NCBI RefSeq assembly: GCF_026914265.1
Contig: NC_069125.1
Span: 75,641,546-75,705,545, forward strand
Direction of reading: 5' to 3'
Source: Mya arenaria
Taxonomy: Eukaryota > Mollusca > Bivalvia > Myida > Myidae
DNA: 64,000 nt
Numbering within the stretch: the first letter of the stretch is position 1; each line of letters begins with the position of its first letter. Positions 13,901 to 25,390 of this stretch are shown piece by piece. A model generated the notes under the pieces. It searched no databases. It saw nothing but the letters and a program-made list of their open reading frames with translations, and had not been told where the DNA came from. The position numbers and the translations under genes are program-made.

Positions 13901-15012
13901 GGAAAGTTGATTTAACCTTATTTTATTGCATATATGTATACATGAAAAAGCAAATAGGTTTTGTCGAAACAACTTTGATCGGAGGTTCGTCAAGCATTAT
14001 AAAAGTATTAAGATTTAAATTAAGACCAAACATTGACCGACCAAGTGCGTATCGCCTTTCTGCCATTAAAGTCCATGACCATGCCCGCTTGTGTCCTGTT
14101 CCGCGGTCAGAAAAAAAGCGAAGATAGCGACCCGCTTATGGTTGGTGAATTACCTTTGTTAATAATACAGAACTGAACATTTATCGAAACAAATATTTTA
14201 TTATAAAGGATGTTACCCTTTATACATCGTCGGCAACCAATGTACTTTCTTCCGTTACACTTCATACATAAGCATAGCGTAGTGTGTATCGGGGGTATCT
14301 GACGTTGTATATCTATCGAGAGATAGATTCCTTATAATGCCATTAAACCAAACGACTGAGACATTCAGGTTGATATCCGAAAACTCTTGACAAATACGTA
14401 TTGAAAAAAGGCCAAACCGAATTGATCTTACGTTCGAAGGATTTACCGCACCTTACGTTCAGAAAATGCAAAATATTTTTTTTAAAGCCACCTCCTATTT
14501 CTCAATAAAATAAATCGAGAAATGACGAAAAAACGCTTTCTTGGAAAGCCATGATGTATTAACACCACAAACCCATGGTAGTTTGTTTCTCTGATGGAAA
14601 ATAAAACAATACAAAATGACATATCCGTTGGGTATTTACTGATTTACAAAATGCACGTAGAATGGAGAATACAGGAATGCCATTTTAAATTAATTTTATT
14701 CTATTTCGCTCTCTAGATCCATGTTTTACCAAAATCCGTGGAAGCAAATAGTAATTGGTATGTCCTAAATACGGATCTATCAGCAAAGATACGGGAATAG
14801 TGCGCCTATATGTTGGTTAACCCAGTTTACGTAGAGCAGCTAGGCACAGTGGGGTAACATTCCTTCGTCTCCCTGTAATCGGGACGACCGGTCAGGGCCA
14901 AATCGGTGCTCACATGGCACACCACGTGCTTCAGTCGGATACTCATATTTTTTTGTAAAATCATTCTTTATCGCCAATTGATATAGGCCCACCAATTTGT
15001 AAGCACTGCACC
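10907..15012. other. Intergenic stretch between CLN3 and the FG-GAP gene
   Basis: About 4 kb without a gene I can support. It should hold the CLN3 promoter and any 5' exon (minus strand) and the promoter of the FG-GAP gene (plus strand), which are divergent. It includes an (AT)n run at about 11,084-11,099 and a moderately GC-rich patch at 13,570-13,900 with tRNA-like 'ggtcgttggtttgagtc', perhaps an old SINE. Short open frames here have no recognisable content. Confidence 0.4.
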
Positions 15013-17289
15013 ATGGCTGGCACGTTAGTCGGGATGTTTCAAGTGCGCTTTCTGTGTTTCCTTGCAGTGTGTCGTCTAGGGCACGGAGCGACGCTGCAAA
15101 GGCTTGGTTCATTCAGCGCAAAGAGCCCTGCATTTTCCACCCTGTACGAGGAGGCGCGGCCGGCGACCCCCGGAGACCGCTACAGCCTGATTGTGTCCAC
15201 CTTCTCCGGCCCGACTCTCTTCTCCAGCAGCGTCGACAGCGTGCAGCTCGTGCGGAGTGTAGGCGCAAAACTGGGAAACATTGGGGCCATAACACCGGAA
15301 GTTGTCACAAAAGATGTAACATGGCCAAACGAAATATCAATCGTTCCGGGTGCGTACTGTTAAAATATGCATTAAAGTTCTTATTTAGTTCATAAACGAC
15401 CTTGCATTAACATCAGTTTTTTTAAGTTATTTAAAGTTATTTTACATGCATATAATATGCCAACATCATAATAATTTTAACAACACCTGGTTTAAGACGG
15501 TGTGTTTAACGAAAAGATGCTGGCAATTCCCGATGGGTTCCTGGTTCCGTTCAAAACCAACGGGGCGGTGAAACTGGTAGACATCAGTACGCCTGGAAGC
15601 AGTCAGGGTCCGTATGTGCTGACAGATCATTCCAGCGGAGACTGGTTCTATCATCGCGTCGAGTGGCACGACATGGATGGAGATGGAGATCAGGACATTG
15701 TCACTTGCAGAGCGCGGGAACCGGTCGTTCCAGTCATATTTGGTAATAATAAGCTAACACGTGCATGCTTTACTTTCTATAATAATCAGATAAAAACGGT
15801 AAAACGCGAAATAATAATTATACTCCGTTTAAAAAAACGTTATCCTGATGGCCTCTCGATTCCTCATTTCAGGCCGAGAGGACGAAGAGCTGGTGTGGCT
15901 GGAAAATCCTGGCGGCAACTTCCGGCACACGTGGACCAGCCACGTGCTCACGCACGGACCCGATGTTTACTTCCGGTTCACACGGATGGCAACCCCGGAT
16001 GGCATGAAGGAGTGCATCTTCACCGCCCAGTTCTTCACTGAAAGCATTTCCGTTTATTGGACTTCCGACTCAAGCGGGCTATTCACCGATACCAAGCAGG
16101 TACATAATTAGTAACCAACTTTAGCTACAGCTTTTGGAAGCAGTTATCTTCCGCATGTAATGACATATATATCATGGAGTCTTCGCATACTCAACTACAT
16201 TTTACCTCAATACAGCTGCAGTCCCGTGTGATAGACGCGTCTATCGGACGTGTATTCGAGGTGGACGTGGCGGACCTGAATGGGGACGGCCGCCCTGACC
16301 TCCTCGTCACCACCAACGGAAACAATGGCACCCTCCTCGCTTACGAGATTCCTGATGATTTCAGGCAAACCACTCTTGCAGTCATAATAATTCCTCAATT
16401 TTGGTTATAATATTCTACAGTATACTTATTAACTGCATTATTAAAGCTTCGCTTCGTTCCATTAATAACTTACGGAATTTGATTACCTAGCACGTGAACT
16501 TGGGTTTGGTTCTTATGCCATGTTGACTGCAATTTTATTGATAATAAAATATCCTAAAATTAATTTCTGAAAAACAACCAGACAGGAATTGCGGACTGGA
16601 ATCACCTTCAGGACTGTACATTTTTAACAAATTCATATTGAACTGAATACATGAAGACGTTGAATTTTATATACACCATGAAATAATAAAGTGTACTGTT
16701 TCCAGAACCGGCAAGTTTGTGAAGCACACCATCGCCGTAGGGTTCAGCCCCCGGTCTAAAAGCATAGGGAAGGGGGCACCCGGCAGTGCTATAGCCGTCC
16801 ACCCTCAACCCGCCAAAAACACGTAGGTTGATTGTACCGTACTTGAAAAATAATAATGTACTGCGATATATTTCTGCAATTTGAATGTTTGGAATATCGT
16901 AAATACTACCAAATAATCATCTGGTACGCCTGTATAATTGCCAATAGGCAATATGTAATATCTGAGTTGCACATACATGTATATCTATAATCTATTGCAA
17001 TCACCAACTTAGATTTCCCCTTTCTTTTAGGAGCAAGCCTGTTATCCTGTTGTCGGGGGATGACGATGGACGGGCGTACGTGTTCGAGGCGGCCAGTCAG
17101 GACCCAGCAGCCTGGGCGTACAACAAGCAAGTTTTCTTCGACGCCGGGGACGCAACCGTCGGAGAGCTGTCTGCCGCCGACGTCGACAACGACGGTTACA
17201 CTGACGTGTTCGTGCCGTCATTCAACGGTAACGAGGTGATCGTGTACAGTTTCCGGCCGGCTCTCAGTGACCAAAACATCCTTGGCTGA
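15013..17289 (+). CDS. Secreted FG-GAP/VCBS-repeat protein, complete, six exons
   Basis: Exons: 15013-15349, 15497-15742, 15873-16099, 16216-16364, 16706-16822, 17031-17289; 1,335 nt, 444 residues, every junction in phase. The fourth intron starts with GC (CAG|GCAAAC) instead of GT and the frame across it is exact (DF-R-TGKF). The N-terminus is a signal peptide (hydrophobic MFQVRFLCFLAV, then CRLGHG), so Met8 is an alternative start. Three calcium-binding-type loops of the FG-GAP/VCBS kind are visible: DMDGDGDQD, DLNGDGRPD and DVDNDGYTD, each followed by a hydrophobic strand. This predicts an extracellular beta-propeller. The conserved WHDMDGDGDQDIV and DVADLNGDGRPDLLV blocks resemble invertebrate and microbial VCBS proteins of unknown role. 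No enzyme motif is evident; I do not assign a function. Confidence 0.9.
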
Positions 17290-18459
17290 ATACTCACATG
17301 AACTCGGGACAGATGTGGATCAATATATTAAATGTTTTATTGTTCTTCACTTTTCTCTTTTTTACAATTTGATACAAAAAACACACACAAATAACTTAAG
17401 TTGTTCTTCAGAGAAAGACTAAAAGTTTACAACACTTAAGTTAACCGTATATTATGTAATGCCTGTATGCGCAGGCACAAAACACAACCGTTTCTAAAAT
17501 CATCTTGACTTGAATATACTAGTAATATCATTTCATCAGAAATAGAATTTGCAAAAACAATTTTTGGCTAAAACAATGCCATTGGAGTAGAAAATTGCTA
17601 TCGATCCTCCCCTATACCCGGATATTACTCTTCCTGTTTGCCGCGCATACGTCACAGCACGCGGCCGTGCATGTGATCGACACGTGCTACGTCGGCGTTT
17701 CCAGAATAATTACCGGTTCGTTATAAATATTTCAACATTTTCTAAACAGCTTGGCATAGAAGTTCCTGTTGGAGTATTGTTATAATGCTTAACGATCCAA
17801 GGAACATGGCGGAGATTGCTGACGTTCAGTTCGATCTCATTCCGTCACCAAGGAGCGCGAGACAATCACTGTAAAATCGCATTTCATGCGGGTGCATTTT
17901 GTTCGCAAACTAAAGTTTAACCAAGTGCTTTGTATTTGAAACAATGTTTTTAAATCAACTTATATGCGCGGTCGTGGGAAGGTTAGTGCGGAATGTTCTC
18001 ACGGCCCTCGGCCATCTGTTACCATGTAGACACGCGGTTATCGCGCTATATACCGCTCCGACTCATTCGCTATAATTGGCCACAATGTCTATACCTCAAA
18101 TATGAGAATGTAAATGGCCTATTGAGCCAGTATAATGCCCATTTAAAGTCGCTTTATAAATAAGACAGATAAACACTAAAATAACAATGCCATTCAAGAC
18201 GAAAGATAAAATAATATATCTGCGAAAAAGCTATGGTCATAAAATTATCAAATAGTATGCAAAAGAAAGTGCAAACGTGGGATTGAAAATATTGCGATTA
18301 TTTTGGCTAAAAACCGTTTGTGACCGTTGAAATGTAACACTTCATGGTGACACATGTGACACATGTGACAGTCATATTGCAAATGAAACAAATTCAAATG
18401 TTGCAGACGGCATTTCTAACTCCTCATGTCCTTGTTGCAAATGTAACAACTCCTCATGC

Positions 18460-18491
<32 letters not shown>

Positions 18492-18841
18492 CTGTTTCAT
18501 TTTCAACCAAGAGATTTTGGTTATAAGGGTTGTTACCTTTGTCACATAAATGTTCTTTAAATCAACAGTTCACAATAAAAGTATACGTATACATACTGAG
18601 TATATTGCCACTCAAATTTATTTTATAGGAGACTGAACTGTTAAGAATTGTCTTTAAAATTAATTGGTATCTTACAAATAAAACGATAATACTGACGTGG
18701 AATAATTAGGACTTTTATAGAAATGTGAACGAACAAAAAAAATGCCAGAACATTGCAGGAGCATAGAAGTTTCATCTCTTTAATCCTCATTATATCATAA
18801 ATCAAAATTACTTAAAAGCAAAAGATAAGTAGCTAATTATA

Positions 18842-18842
<1 letters not shown>
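17290..18842. other. 3' flank of the FG-GAP gene, CpG-rich patch
   Basis: No gene I can support. A CpG-rich block at about 17,630-18,090 (cgcgcatacgtcacagcacg, a CRE-like tgacgt nearby) contains a 22-codon open frame starting ATGGCGGAG at about 17,806; this could be a promoter or first exon of an unseen transcript, but no splice partner is recognisable. A (GAT)n microsatellite lies at 18,463-18,490. Confidence 0.35.
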
Positions 18843-18888
<46 letters not shown>

Positions 18889-18889
18889 T
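18843..18889. repeat. (GACA)n microsatellite, LINE 3' tail
   Basis: About twelve uninterrupted CAGA units abutting the 3' end of the LINE. On the LINE strand it reads (TGTC)n, so it is best explained as the retrotransposon's 3' tail rather than an independent microsatellite. Confidence 0.8.
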
Positions 18890-19079
18890 TTTTATTTAGA
18901 CTTGTACAATGTACATCATCTACATAAACATATATATTTTCATAAAACATGTCAACGTGTATATACGACATGTAATGGTAAATATGTTTTTGTTTTATAT
19001 AACACAACATACTATGTGTAACAAAGCAACATACTATCATTTACTATGTGTAACAAAAAATGGAGGCTGAACTTAATAT

Positions 19080-19816
19080 TTATCTTTCAACATTCAACAA
19101 ATTATTTCGAATAACAAGAGCATATTTAATATACAAAGCTAGTTTAATTAATTCATTTCTATCATTTGATTTCAATAATCGTAGAAATTTGTATACAGAA
19201 GGGTGCATATAGTAACAACGTTTTAAATATTTCTTCCTAACATCGGAATAAAATGGACATATGCATATAAAATGAAATTCATCTTCAATATCGTTAGTAT
19301 TGCAAGTTAAACAGTACCGTTCCTCTCGCGGTATTCGGTTTCTGGCATATCAACCAGTCTGAATTCTCAGAGGAAATACAGATAACCTTAGTCTGGAGAA
19401 GTACAAGCGTAAATTTGTTGGTAAAATATCGAGGTATTTTTCGTATTCTAATGAAGGTTTAATCTCTTCATATATAGTTAAAACTGTACTATTGTTAAGT
19501 GTTCCGAGCCAATTTTGCTGAAAAATATCTAGTAGTCTACGTTTAAATTCATACAAAAAAAACTTTACAATCTATATTGGCAACATTGTCAAATATATAA
19601 GAAAAACCATGAGCGTCTAACAAATTCTTAACATTTGATACCCAATTTCTTTTACCATTATTACAATCTGACAAAGCTTGCTCATATACAGTTTTTAAAA
19701 TAATATTATCAGTTTTAACTACTTTAAACCAATAGTTCATTATTCTCATATATCTATGTATATAAAGCGGATATCTTCCTAGTTCACCATAGATACAGGC
19801 ATTATATGTATTTGGC
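19080..19816 (-). pseudogene. LINE ORF2 C-terminal region with Cys/His knuckle
   Basis: Continues from the RT with NYWFKVVK, GKRNWVSNVKNLLDAHGF and RLRLSVFPLRIQTG, then a knuckle RYCLTCNTNDIEDEFHFICICP (C-x2-C-x10-H-x4-C) near 19,320-19,255, and ends with a stop at 19,082-19,080. Such CCHC knuckles at the end of ORF2 occur in several LINE clades. Confidence 0.7.
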
Positions 19817-21321
19817 CTAACCTTCAGTAGTCTTTTGCAAAAAATTTAAGTGTATTCTCTCTATTTCTTTTGATTTAGAATTTCCCCAAATTTCACAAGC
19901 ATAATTCAAAACAGACAAAACAAAAGCGTCAAACAATTGGCAAAACGTTTTTGGACTAATGTCATAATCTTTACATTTGCATAATAGAACATTCATAGCC
20001 TTAAGGGCTTTGCCAATTAAATGTTCTTGATTAAGTGCAAAATTACCCGTGTAGTTGAAAACAGTTCCAAGATAGTTAAAATCATTTACTACATCGATAA
20101 CGTTTCCATTATAGGTCCAACGCTCAGTGTCTAATAATCCACCACGTTTACGAAAAACCATAATTTTAGTTTTAGTGGTATTCACTTTGAGTCCCCATAT
20201 ATTACAATATTCGAATAATGTGTCTAAATGATCTTGCATTTCTTTAGGTGTTTTACCTACAATGGCCATATCATCTGCGAATAACAGTAACATCAATACT
20301 ATATCATCAAATTGTAAACCGGATTCAACATTGTTTTGTAAATACAATTCAAAGTCTTCAACAAAGACAGAAAATAAAATAGGGGACATGACCTCCTCTT
20401 GGCGTAAGACAACAGCATAATTAAAATACTCAGAATAATTAGAACATGATTTGACACAGGATTTAACTTGTTTGTACAATTCTAAGAATTTTGCCTTGGA
20501 TTCCACATTTATACATTTTAAGCCATAATGCATTTCTATATATGGAATCAAAACATTTCATCATATCGACAAATATAACATATAATCGTTTATTTTCATT
20601 TAAATAGTTTTGTACTAATGGCATAAGTATAAATATTGCATCAACCGTAGATCTGCCTTTGCGAAATCCGAATTGTGCATCCGAAATTATGTTATGTTCA
20701 TTGCAAAAAAGTTCAAGTCGTGTGTTAAGCACAGAGTTAAATAACTTAGACATAAAACTAACAAGGGTAATACCTCTATAATTGTTTACATCATAAACAT
20801 TGCCTTTTTTATGCAAAGGGATTATAATACCATCCATCCACTTATCCGGATAAATGTGCCAATAATAAATCTATACTTTCAATAAAATATTCATTAAACA
20901 AGCAATCACTGCCATATGCTTTTCCACTTTTCAGAGACTTAACAGCTTTTAAAATTTCATCTACAACGATAGGTTGATCAAGTTCTGGGAACGTTTCATT
21001 TTGTTTATTAAAATCATTATTTTCACAAAAATCTTCCGCTTCTTCGTTTGAACAATCAAACACAATACTGCCAATATTTTTAAAATAGTCTCGAAAGGAT
21101 TCTAACTCTATTTTATTAGAAACCGACTTATTCTTATTTTTAAAATATTTCCAAAAATCATTTGGTTTAGCTTTCTTCAAATTTTCTATTTCAGACATTT
21201 TGCGTACATAAAATGCATTTTTCTTTTTGCGTATAATATTCTTATATTGCATTTTACGTTCGCATAAATCTAACCTATTTACATTTGTTTTATCACAATT
21301 ATACAAGTTTAATGCATTCAA
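19817..21321 (-). pseudogene. LINE reverse transcriptase domain
   Basis: Successive pieces carry the RT blocks: LKSGKAYGSDCLFNEYF (block 1-2), IIIPLHKKGNVYDVNNYRGI (the P-x-x-KKG...YRGI block), FGFRKGRSTVDAI, VDMMKCFDSI, and LLFADDMAIVG with the catalytic Asp-Asp pair. 'RQEEVMSP' stands where RQG-x-x-SP is usual. The pieces lie in two frames joined by shifts near 20,840 and 20,470. Confidence 0.9.
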
Positions 21322-21342
21322 ATAAACATTACGAGAATTAAA

Positions 21343-22430
21343 TCATTCTTGATCAAACCAGTCAGTATTTTTCATATAACTCTCTGTCTCAAAACTAGGT
21401 TTATTGTCAAAATAAGTATGTTTTGAAAATAAAGGGTCTGCGACACTTCGAACAATTTCAGTGAATTTTTTTAATGAATCGTTTAATGACTGTTTGGTGC
21501 AGTTATCTGAATTAAATACAATATTATTAAATTCTGGTAATTTACCTATTATACCAGATCGAAATTGATCTTTATAAATATCATTCCATTTATACCGTAC
21601 TTCAGAAAAGCTAGCATTATTTATTGTCGGATTATTACAAATCAATGACAATTGTAACGGGGCATGGTCACTCCATTCATTAAATTTCCCAATAGTAAAA
21701 CCATTGATCATTGAAAAATGACGTTCATTACATAACAAATAGTCAATCACAGAAGTACCGTTACGAGACAAAAAAGTGAACTGATTTGTATCTCCAATGC
21801 GGCCATTAACAATACGTATACATGATGATTTACAAAGATCTAATAATTTAATACCATGACTATTGTGACTTTTGTCTACAGAGGCCCTGACCGGGGTCCT
21901 ATCCGGTTCATAATCAATGTCATCAACATACATATTACACTTATCGTGAATTACATAGTCGTTTTTACTACTTATTCTACTGTTAAAATCCCCACATAGA
22001 AACACTGAACCTAGGCTCTCATAAGCAAAAATGTCATTTTCAAGAGTATCAAACAAGTTAATATTATTAAATGTATTATAAGCTGGGGAATCCTCACACC
22101 AAATATACGAACCACACAAATATATATCTTCATTTGTATTAAAAAAACTTATGGTCCAACTTAAGCCAAATTAATGTATCATGGTGATTCTTAACAATCT
22201 GTATTCCATCTTTCAAATGTTCTTTATAAAGCAATACTATTCCACCACTACTTCTGCGCGAATTTCTGTTTTGAAATTTTCTATAGAAATTATGTGTAAT
22301 AAAACCGTTAAGATTTATTTTACTGCTAGAGTTCGTCCAAGAACAAATATTATGTTGAGCAACAATATTTACAAAATCAGCACAAGATTGTTTATCGTTT
22401 GTTAGTCCGTGTACATTCCACGACAGTACG
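21343..22430 (-). pseudogene. LINE endonuclease domain
   Basis: Begins LSVLSWNVHGLTN, then SSGGIVLLYKEHL, and later shows the metal-binding GDFNSR and the catalytic SDHAPL motif of the exonuclease-endonuclease-phosphatase fold used for target-primed reverse transcription. The frame slips near 22,145 in a run of T, separating the first ~95 residues from the rest (22,119-21,343). Confidence 0.85.
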
Positions 22431-22453
22431 GACAGCTCACCTCCGGCGTGCCC

Positions 22454-22612
22454 CTAGTCGCGTACCGGACGGCCGTCAACGTACAGCGTGTCGTATGCGA
22501 TCCACGAGCTCTTCCCCTGTTCTCTTGCCGCCTTCATTCTTGGTATAAGTTTCCTCCGCTTGGCGATCACTTCCGGCGGGTGCTGCTCATACATATGGAA
22601 CGTGGTGCCCAT
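22454..22612 (-). pseudogene. LINE ORF1 C-terminal remnant
   Basis: Reads MYEQHPPEVIAKRRKLIPRM then KAAREQGKSSWIAYDTLYVDG and a stop. The HPPEV-x-x-RRKLIP...AR..GK...Y..LYV-G pattern is the conserved C-terminal piece of ORF1 proteins in many CR1/L2-like LINEs. It ends just before the endonuclease of ORF2, giving the expected gene order and showing the truncation point of the insertion at about 22,617. Confidence 0.7.
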
Positions 22613-22617
22613 TAACA

Positions 22618-24109
22618 TTTAAGTATATACCACCACCGACAACAACACCACCTCCAGCAACACCTACTGAACACTATGAGGTATGACACCAATTATACAA
22701 ATATGGATTTCTACTCAACAGTATATTGTAGCAGGCTTTCGCAGTCTAGCAGTAACTTCTGGTTGCAACAGATGCATGTTAACCTGTTAACGTTCGCAAA
22801 TTGTTTCGTGTTAACCACTTAATTTTGTATACCATATTACGGGGTATTTTTGTATTCAGCTTTACTTACTCACGTTTTTATAAATTGAGCACAATTGAAC
22901 ATTACAATCTTGTGCGCTGTTGTTTTTTTCAACAGACATGCATAAGTCATCGTGGGAAATTTACCAGAATAATACATGCTAAGTCATTTTTTCTGCCAGA
23001 TTATGTTGTTTTTTTTTGTATAGACCCTGAACTCTGATTTACCAACTGTGGTTTCCCTCCGGAGCAGTGCCATATGTGGAATTCGTCTACAGAGCGTGAC
23101 AGGCCGCGTCTGTGTGTCACGCTCGCGTTATTTGTCCAGACGACATGGGCGCGCGCCACTGGGTGATGGCAATAGCAGACGTCAGGTTTCCGGTGTCATT
23201 AGGTAGATTCACATGGAAGATTGGGAAACGCACGGCTTGGCATTGGTCGTGTTTATAATATAGCTAAATCGATCGAAAATTGCAGAATATTAATTTTAGT
23301 GATTGCATTTCAAATTAAAAGCAGCTGTTTTCAAATTCTATTAAATTTTGCTGTTTTTCATTCAGTTATTTCAATGAATGGTTTATTTGGTTTCTGTATC
23401 CGCAAAACTTTTACGAAACAATACCTGCATTATCATGTCCCGCCGACCCGCTGGTTTGCGTATGAATGGGGGTAGGAGGTGAAAGTGTTTCCACCAGACC
23501 TGGGCTGCTTCTCAATGAACGATGGTCATGGCGCTTCTGCAATTGCCTTATTTGGCTAATAGTTCTATTGTGGCCTTTTCCCGGGCCACTCGAAAACCAG
23601 CTGACGGATGTGAAAGTTTCATTGATAAAACCACCTTTCTTTTAAATGTGAAGTTGTTCAAGCAATTTTCTACAAATAGCAATGAAAGTGTTCACCAGTC
23701 ATTGAATACAAAATCTGAATGAAGACCATTCATTGATAAAACTCCTCCCGGTGGTTAGCTAATCCCCACCAGGTGTTTTGTTATCAGCCATTGCATAAGG
23801 GGCCGGTCCCTTTAAAATCTGCATTACAGCTGACGTGGTTCAGTTTTCATTGACAACATTCTAAAAACAAACATTCAGAATAAGGCTCTTAAAATTAAGA
23901 GTAAAGATCATTTTTACATGTATAGTTGTGCTCTTGAACTATTTGCCCCTTGCACAGAGTCTCATGTTCAGAGTGGACCTCTTCAATTGTTGACCTGTTA
24001 GATCACATATTAATTATAACATTGTTCCTAGGCGTAAATTTTGTGATTACATTTTACGATAATGTCTTTGCCCGCAAATTCATCGCAATTGTGAAATTTA
24101 TGATCACAC
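22618..24109. other. Intergenic, no gene recognised
   Basis: AT-rich DNA with one CpG-rich segment (23,085-23,215) containing a 9-bp inverted repeat GAGCGTGAC/GTCACGCTC with a 15-nt loop. No exon or known repeat is recognised. Confidence 0.35.
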
Positions 24110-24114
24110 TTTCT

Positions 24115-24925
24115 CAGGCGCGTAGGAGCTGGGGCGGCAGGGGCCTCGGCCGCGGCCCCTATATTCTGACAAGTAACGGCAATGGGGCCGCGAATATTTG
24201 ATACCGATTTTCTTAATAATCATATTTTAAACAAAGCTACGCTCATATAGATCAATACCAGTCCGACACGATATTGAGTAAACAGGTCACCATGTCATTA
24301 TTAAACCTGTGACCATCCAGCTGTTTGTCCTGTGACACCATGCCGTCGGCGGATTATCAAAGACGGGTAAGTGGAAGAAGAGGCAATACGACAATTAGTA
24401 TTTGTATCGTTTTTGACCTTTCAAAAACTGCAGTTCATTGTGATGATTGCAATTACTCGTTAAAATAGAAATGTCATTAAATAGCCAGCAATATGTTACT
24501 ATGTAATTTCAAACTCGCCGCATTAAAGTTTGATTTTAAAATGGACTTTCCAAATGACCCTAAAGTTTTAAATTTTCAAAGAGATCTTTTGTCACTAGAA
24601 AAAATGAACACATGGCTTTCAATTCGAAATGGTTCAAAAGTCACTCGTGGTTTCACTATAAACAGGTTAACTGTGCTAATTTGTTATTTATCATACATTG
24701 TGAGACTGCAAATATGAACACATGCTACTAAACGATTATAGTTTATATCCATCAACTATTTTAACCGAAAAAGGTTTAGATAAAAACATTTAAATAAAAC
24801 CTGAACTCACTGGAAATCGAGTCTTTCAATGCTGAAAATTAAAAAAACATCTCGAAGGTAGGGGACATCCCTCCCGTGCCAACCCCTTCCGCGGCCCCAG
24901 AGTCAATTTCCTTCCTACGCGCCTG
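24115..24925. mobile_element. hAT-like TIR element, 5-bp target duplication
   Basis: Inverted ends CAGGCGCGTAGGA (left) and TCCTACGCGCCTG (right), flanked by a perfect TTTCT duplication (24,110-24,114 and 24,926-24,930). GC-rich subterminal parts (ggggcggcaggggcctcgg; ccgcggccccagag) are also roughly inverted. 811 bp, no transposase recognised. The CAG...CTG ends suggest the hAT superfamily, though the usual hAT duplication is 8 bp. Confidence 0.75.
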
Positions 24926-25049
24926 TTTCTAAGCGCTTTGTTTGTGAAAATTGGTCTCGATATAATGACAAAAAGTACTTTTCACGATATATTTTCAAGT
25001 TGTTTATTTTTCCGGAAACGAGCAAATATTTAAAAAGAAAAGAAAGTGT

Positions 25050-25390
25050 GCTCGAGAGCACAAAAGTCACATTTTTCACAACTGTGATGTTTTTGTCTTA
25101 ATATTCACACACGTTTGTGAATTTTGTGCTCGATAGGGTAATTTCCACATATATAGCTCATTTTTCACAGTAGTTTTTTTCGTCAACATGCACATATTTC
25201 ACAATTGAGTTGCTTTTATACAACGAGAACATTTTTCACAATCATGTCAGTCTTTTTTGCCAACATGCTCAATTTTCACAATTGTTTCGTCATTTTTGTC
25301 AACGAGCACATTTTTTTTACAAATTGTGTCGGTCATTTTTCCGAATGAGCATATTTTTCACAAATTCATTAGAAAGTTTTCTATCGATAT
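25050..25390. repeat. Degenerate tandem repeat, about 55-bp unit
   Basis: About six diverged units each containing 'cacatttttcacaattgtg' and 'catttttgtcaacgag'. The open frames over it are a by-product of the repetition. Confidence 0.6.

Larger units (their letters stand above)
18843..22617 (-). mobile_element. 5'-truncated, decayed LINE (endonuclease + reverse transcriptase)
   Basis: A minus-strand non-LTR retrotransposon. From 5' to 3': the last part of ORF1 (22,612-22,454), an apurinic-type endonuclease (22,430-21,343), reverse transcriptase (21,321-19,817) and a C-terminal domain with a Cys/His knuckle (to a stop at 19,082-19,080). The 3' end is a short UTR running into a (TGTC)n tail (GACA on the plus strand, 18,843-18,889), typical of LINEs that end in short tandem repeats. 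Reading frame is broken at least at four places (a T-run in the endonuclease near 22,145, a stop near 21,340, shifts near 20,840 and 20,470), so it is dead. Truncated in ORF1. Clade (CR1/Jockey/L2-like) is not settled by eye. Confidence 0.9.

Noticed and set aside
17806-17874. 22-codon frame starting ATGGCGGAG in a CpG-rich patch
   Set aside because: Too short, no donor or partner exon recognised; kept only as a possible promoter patch.
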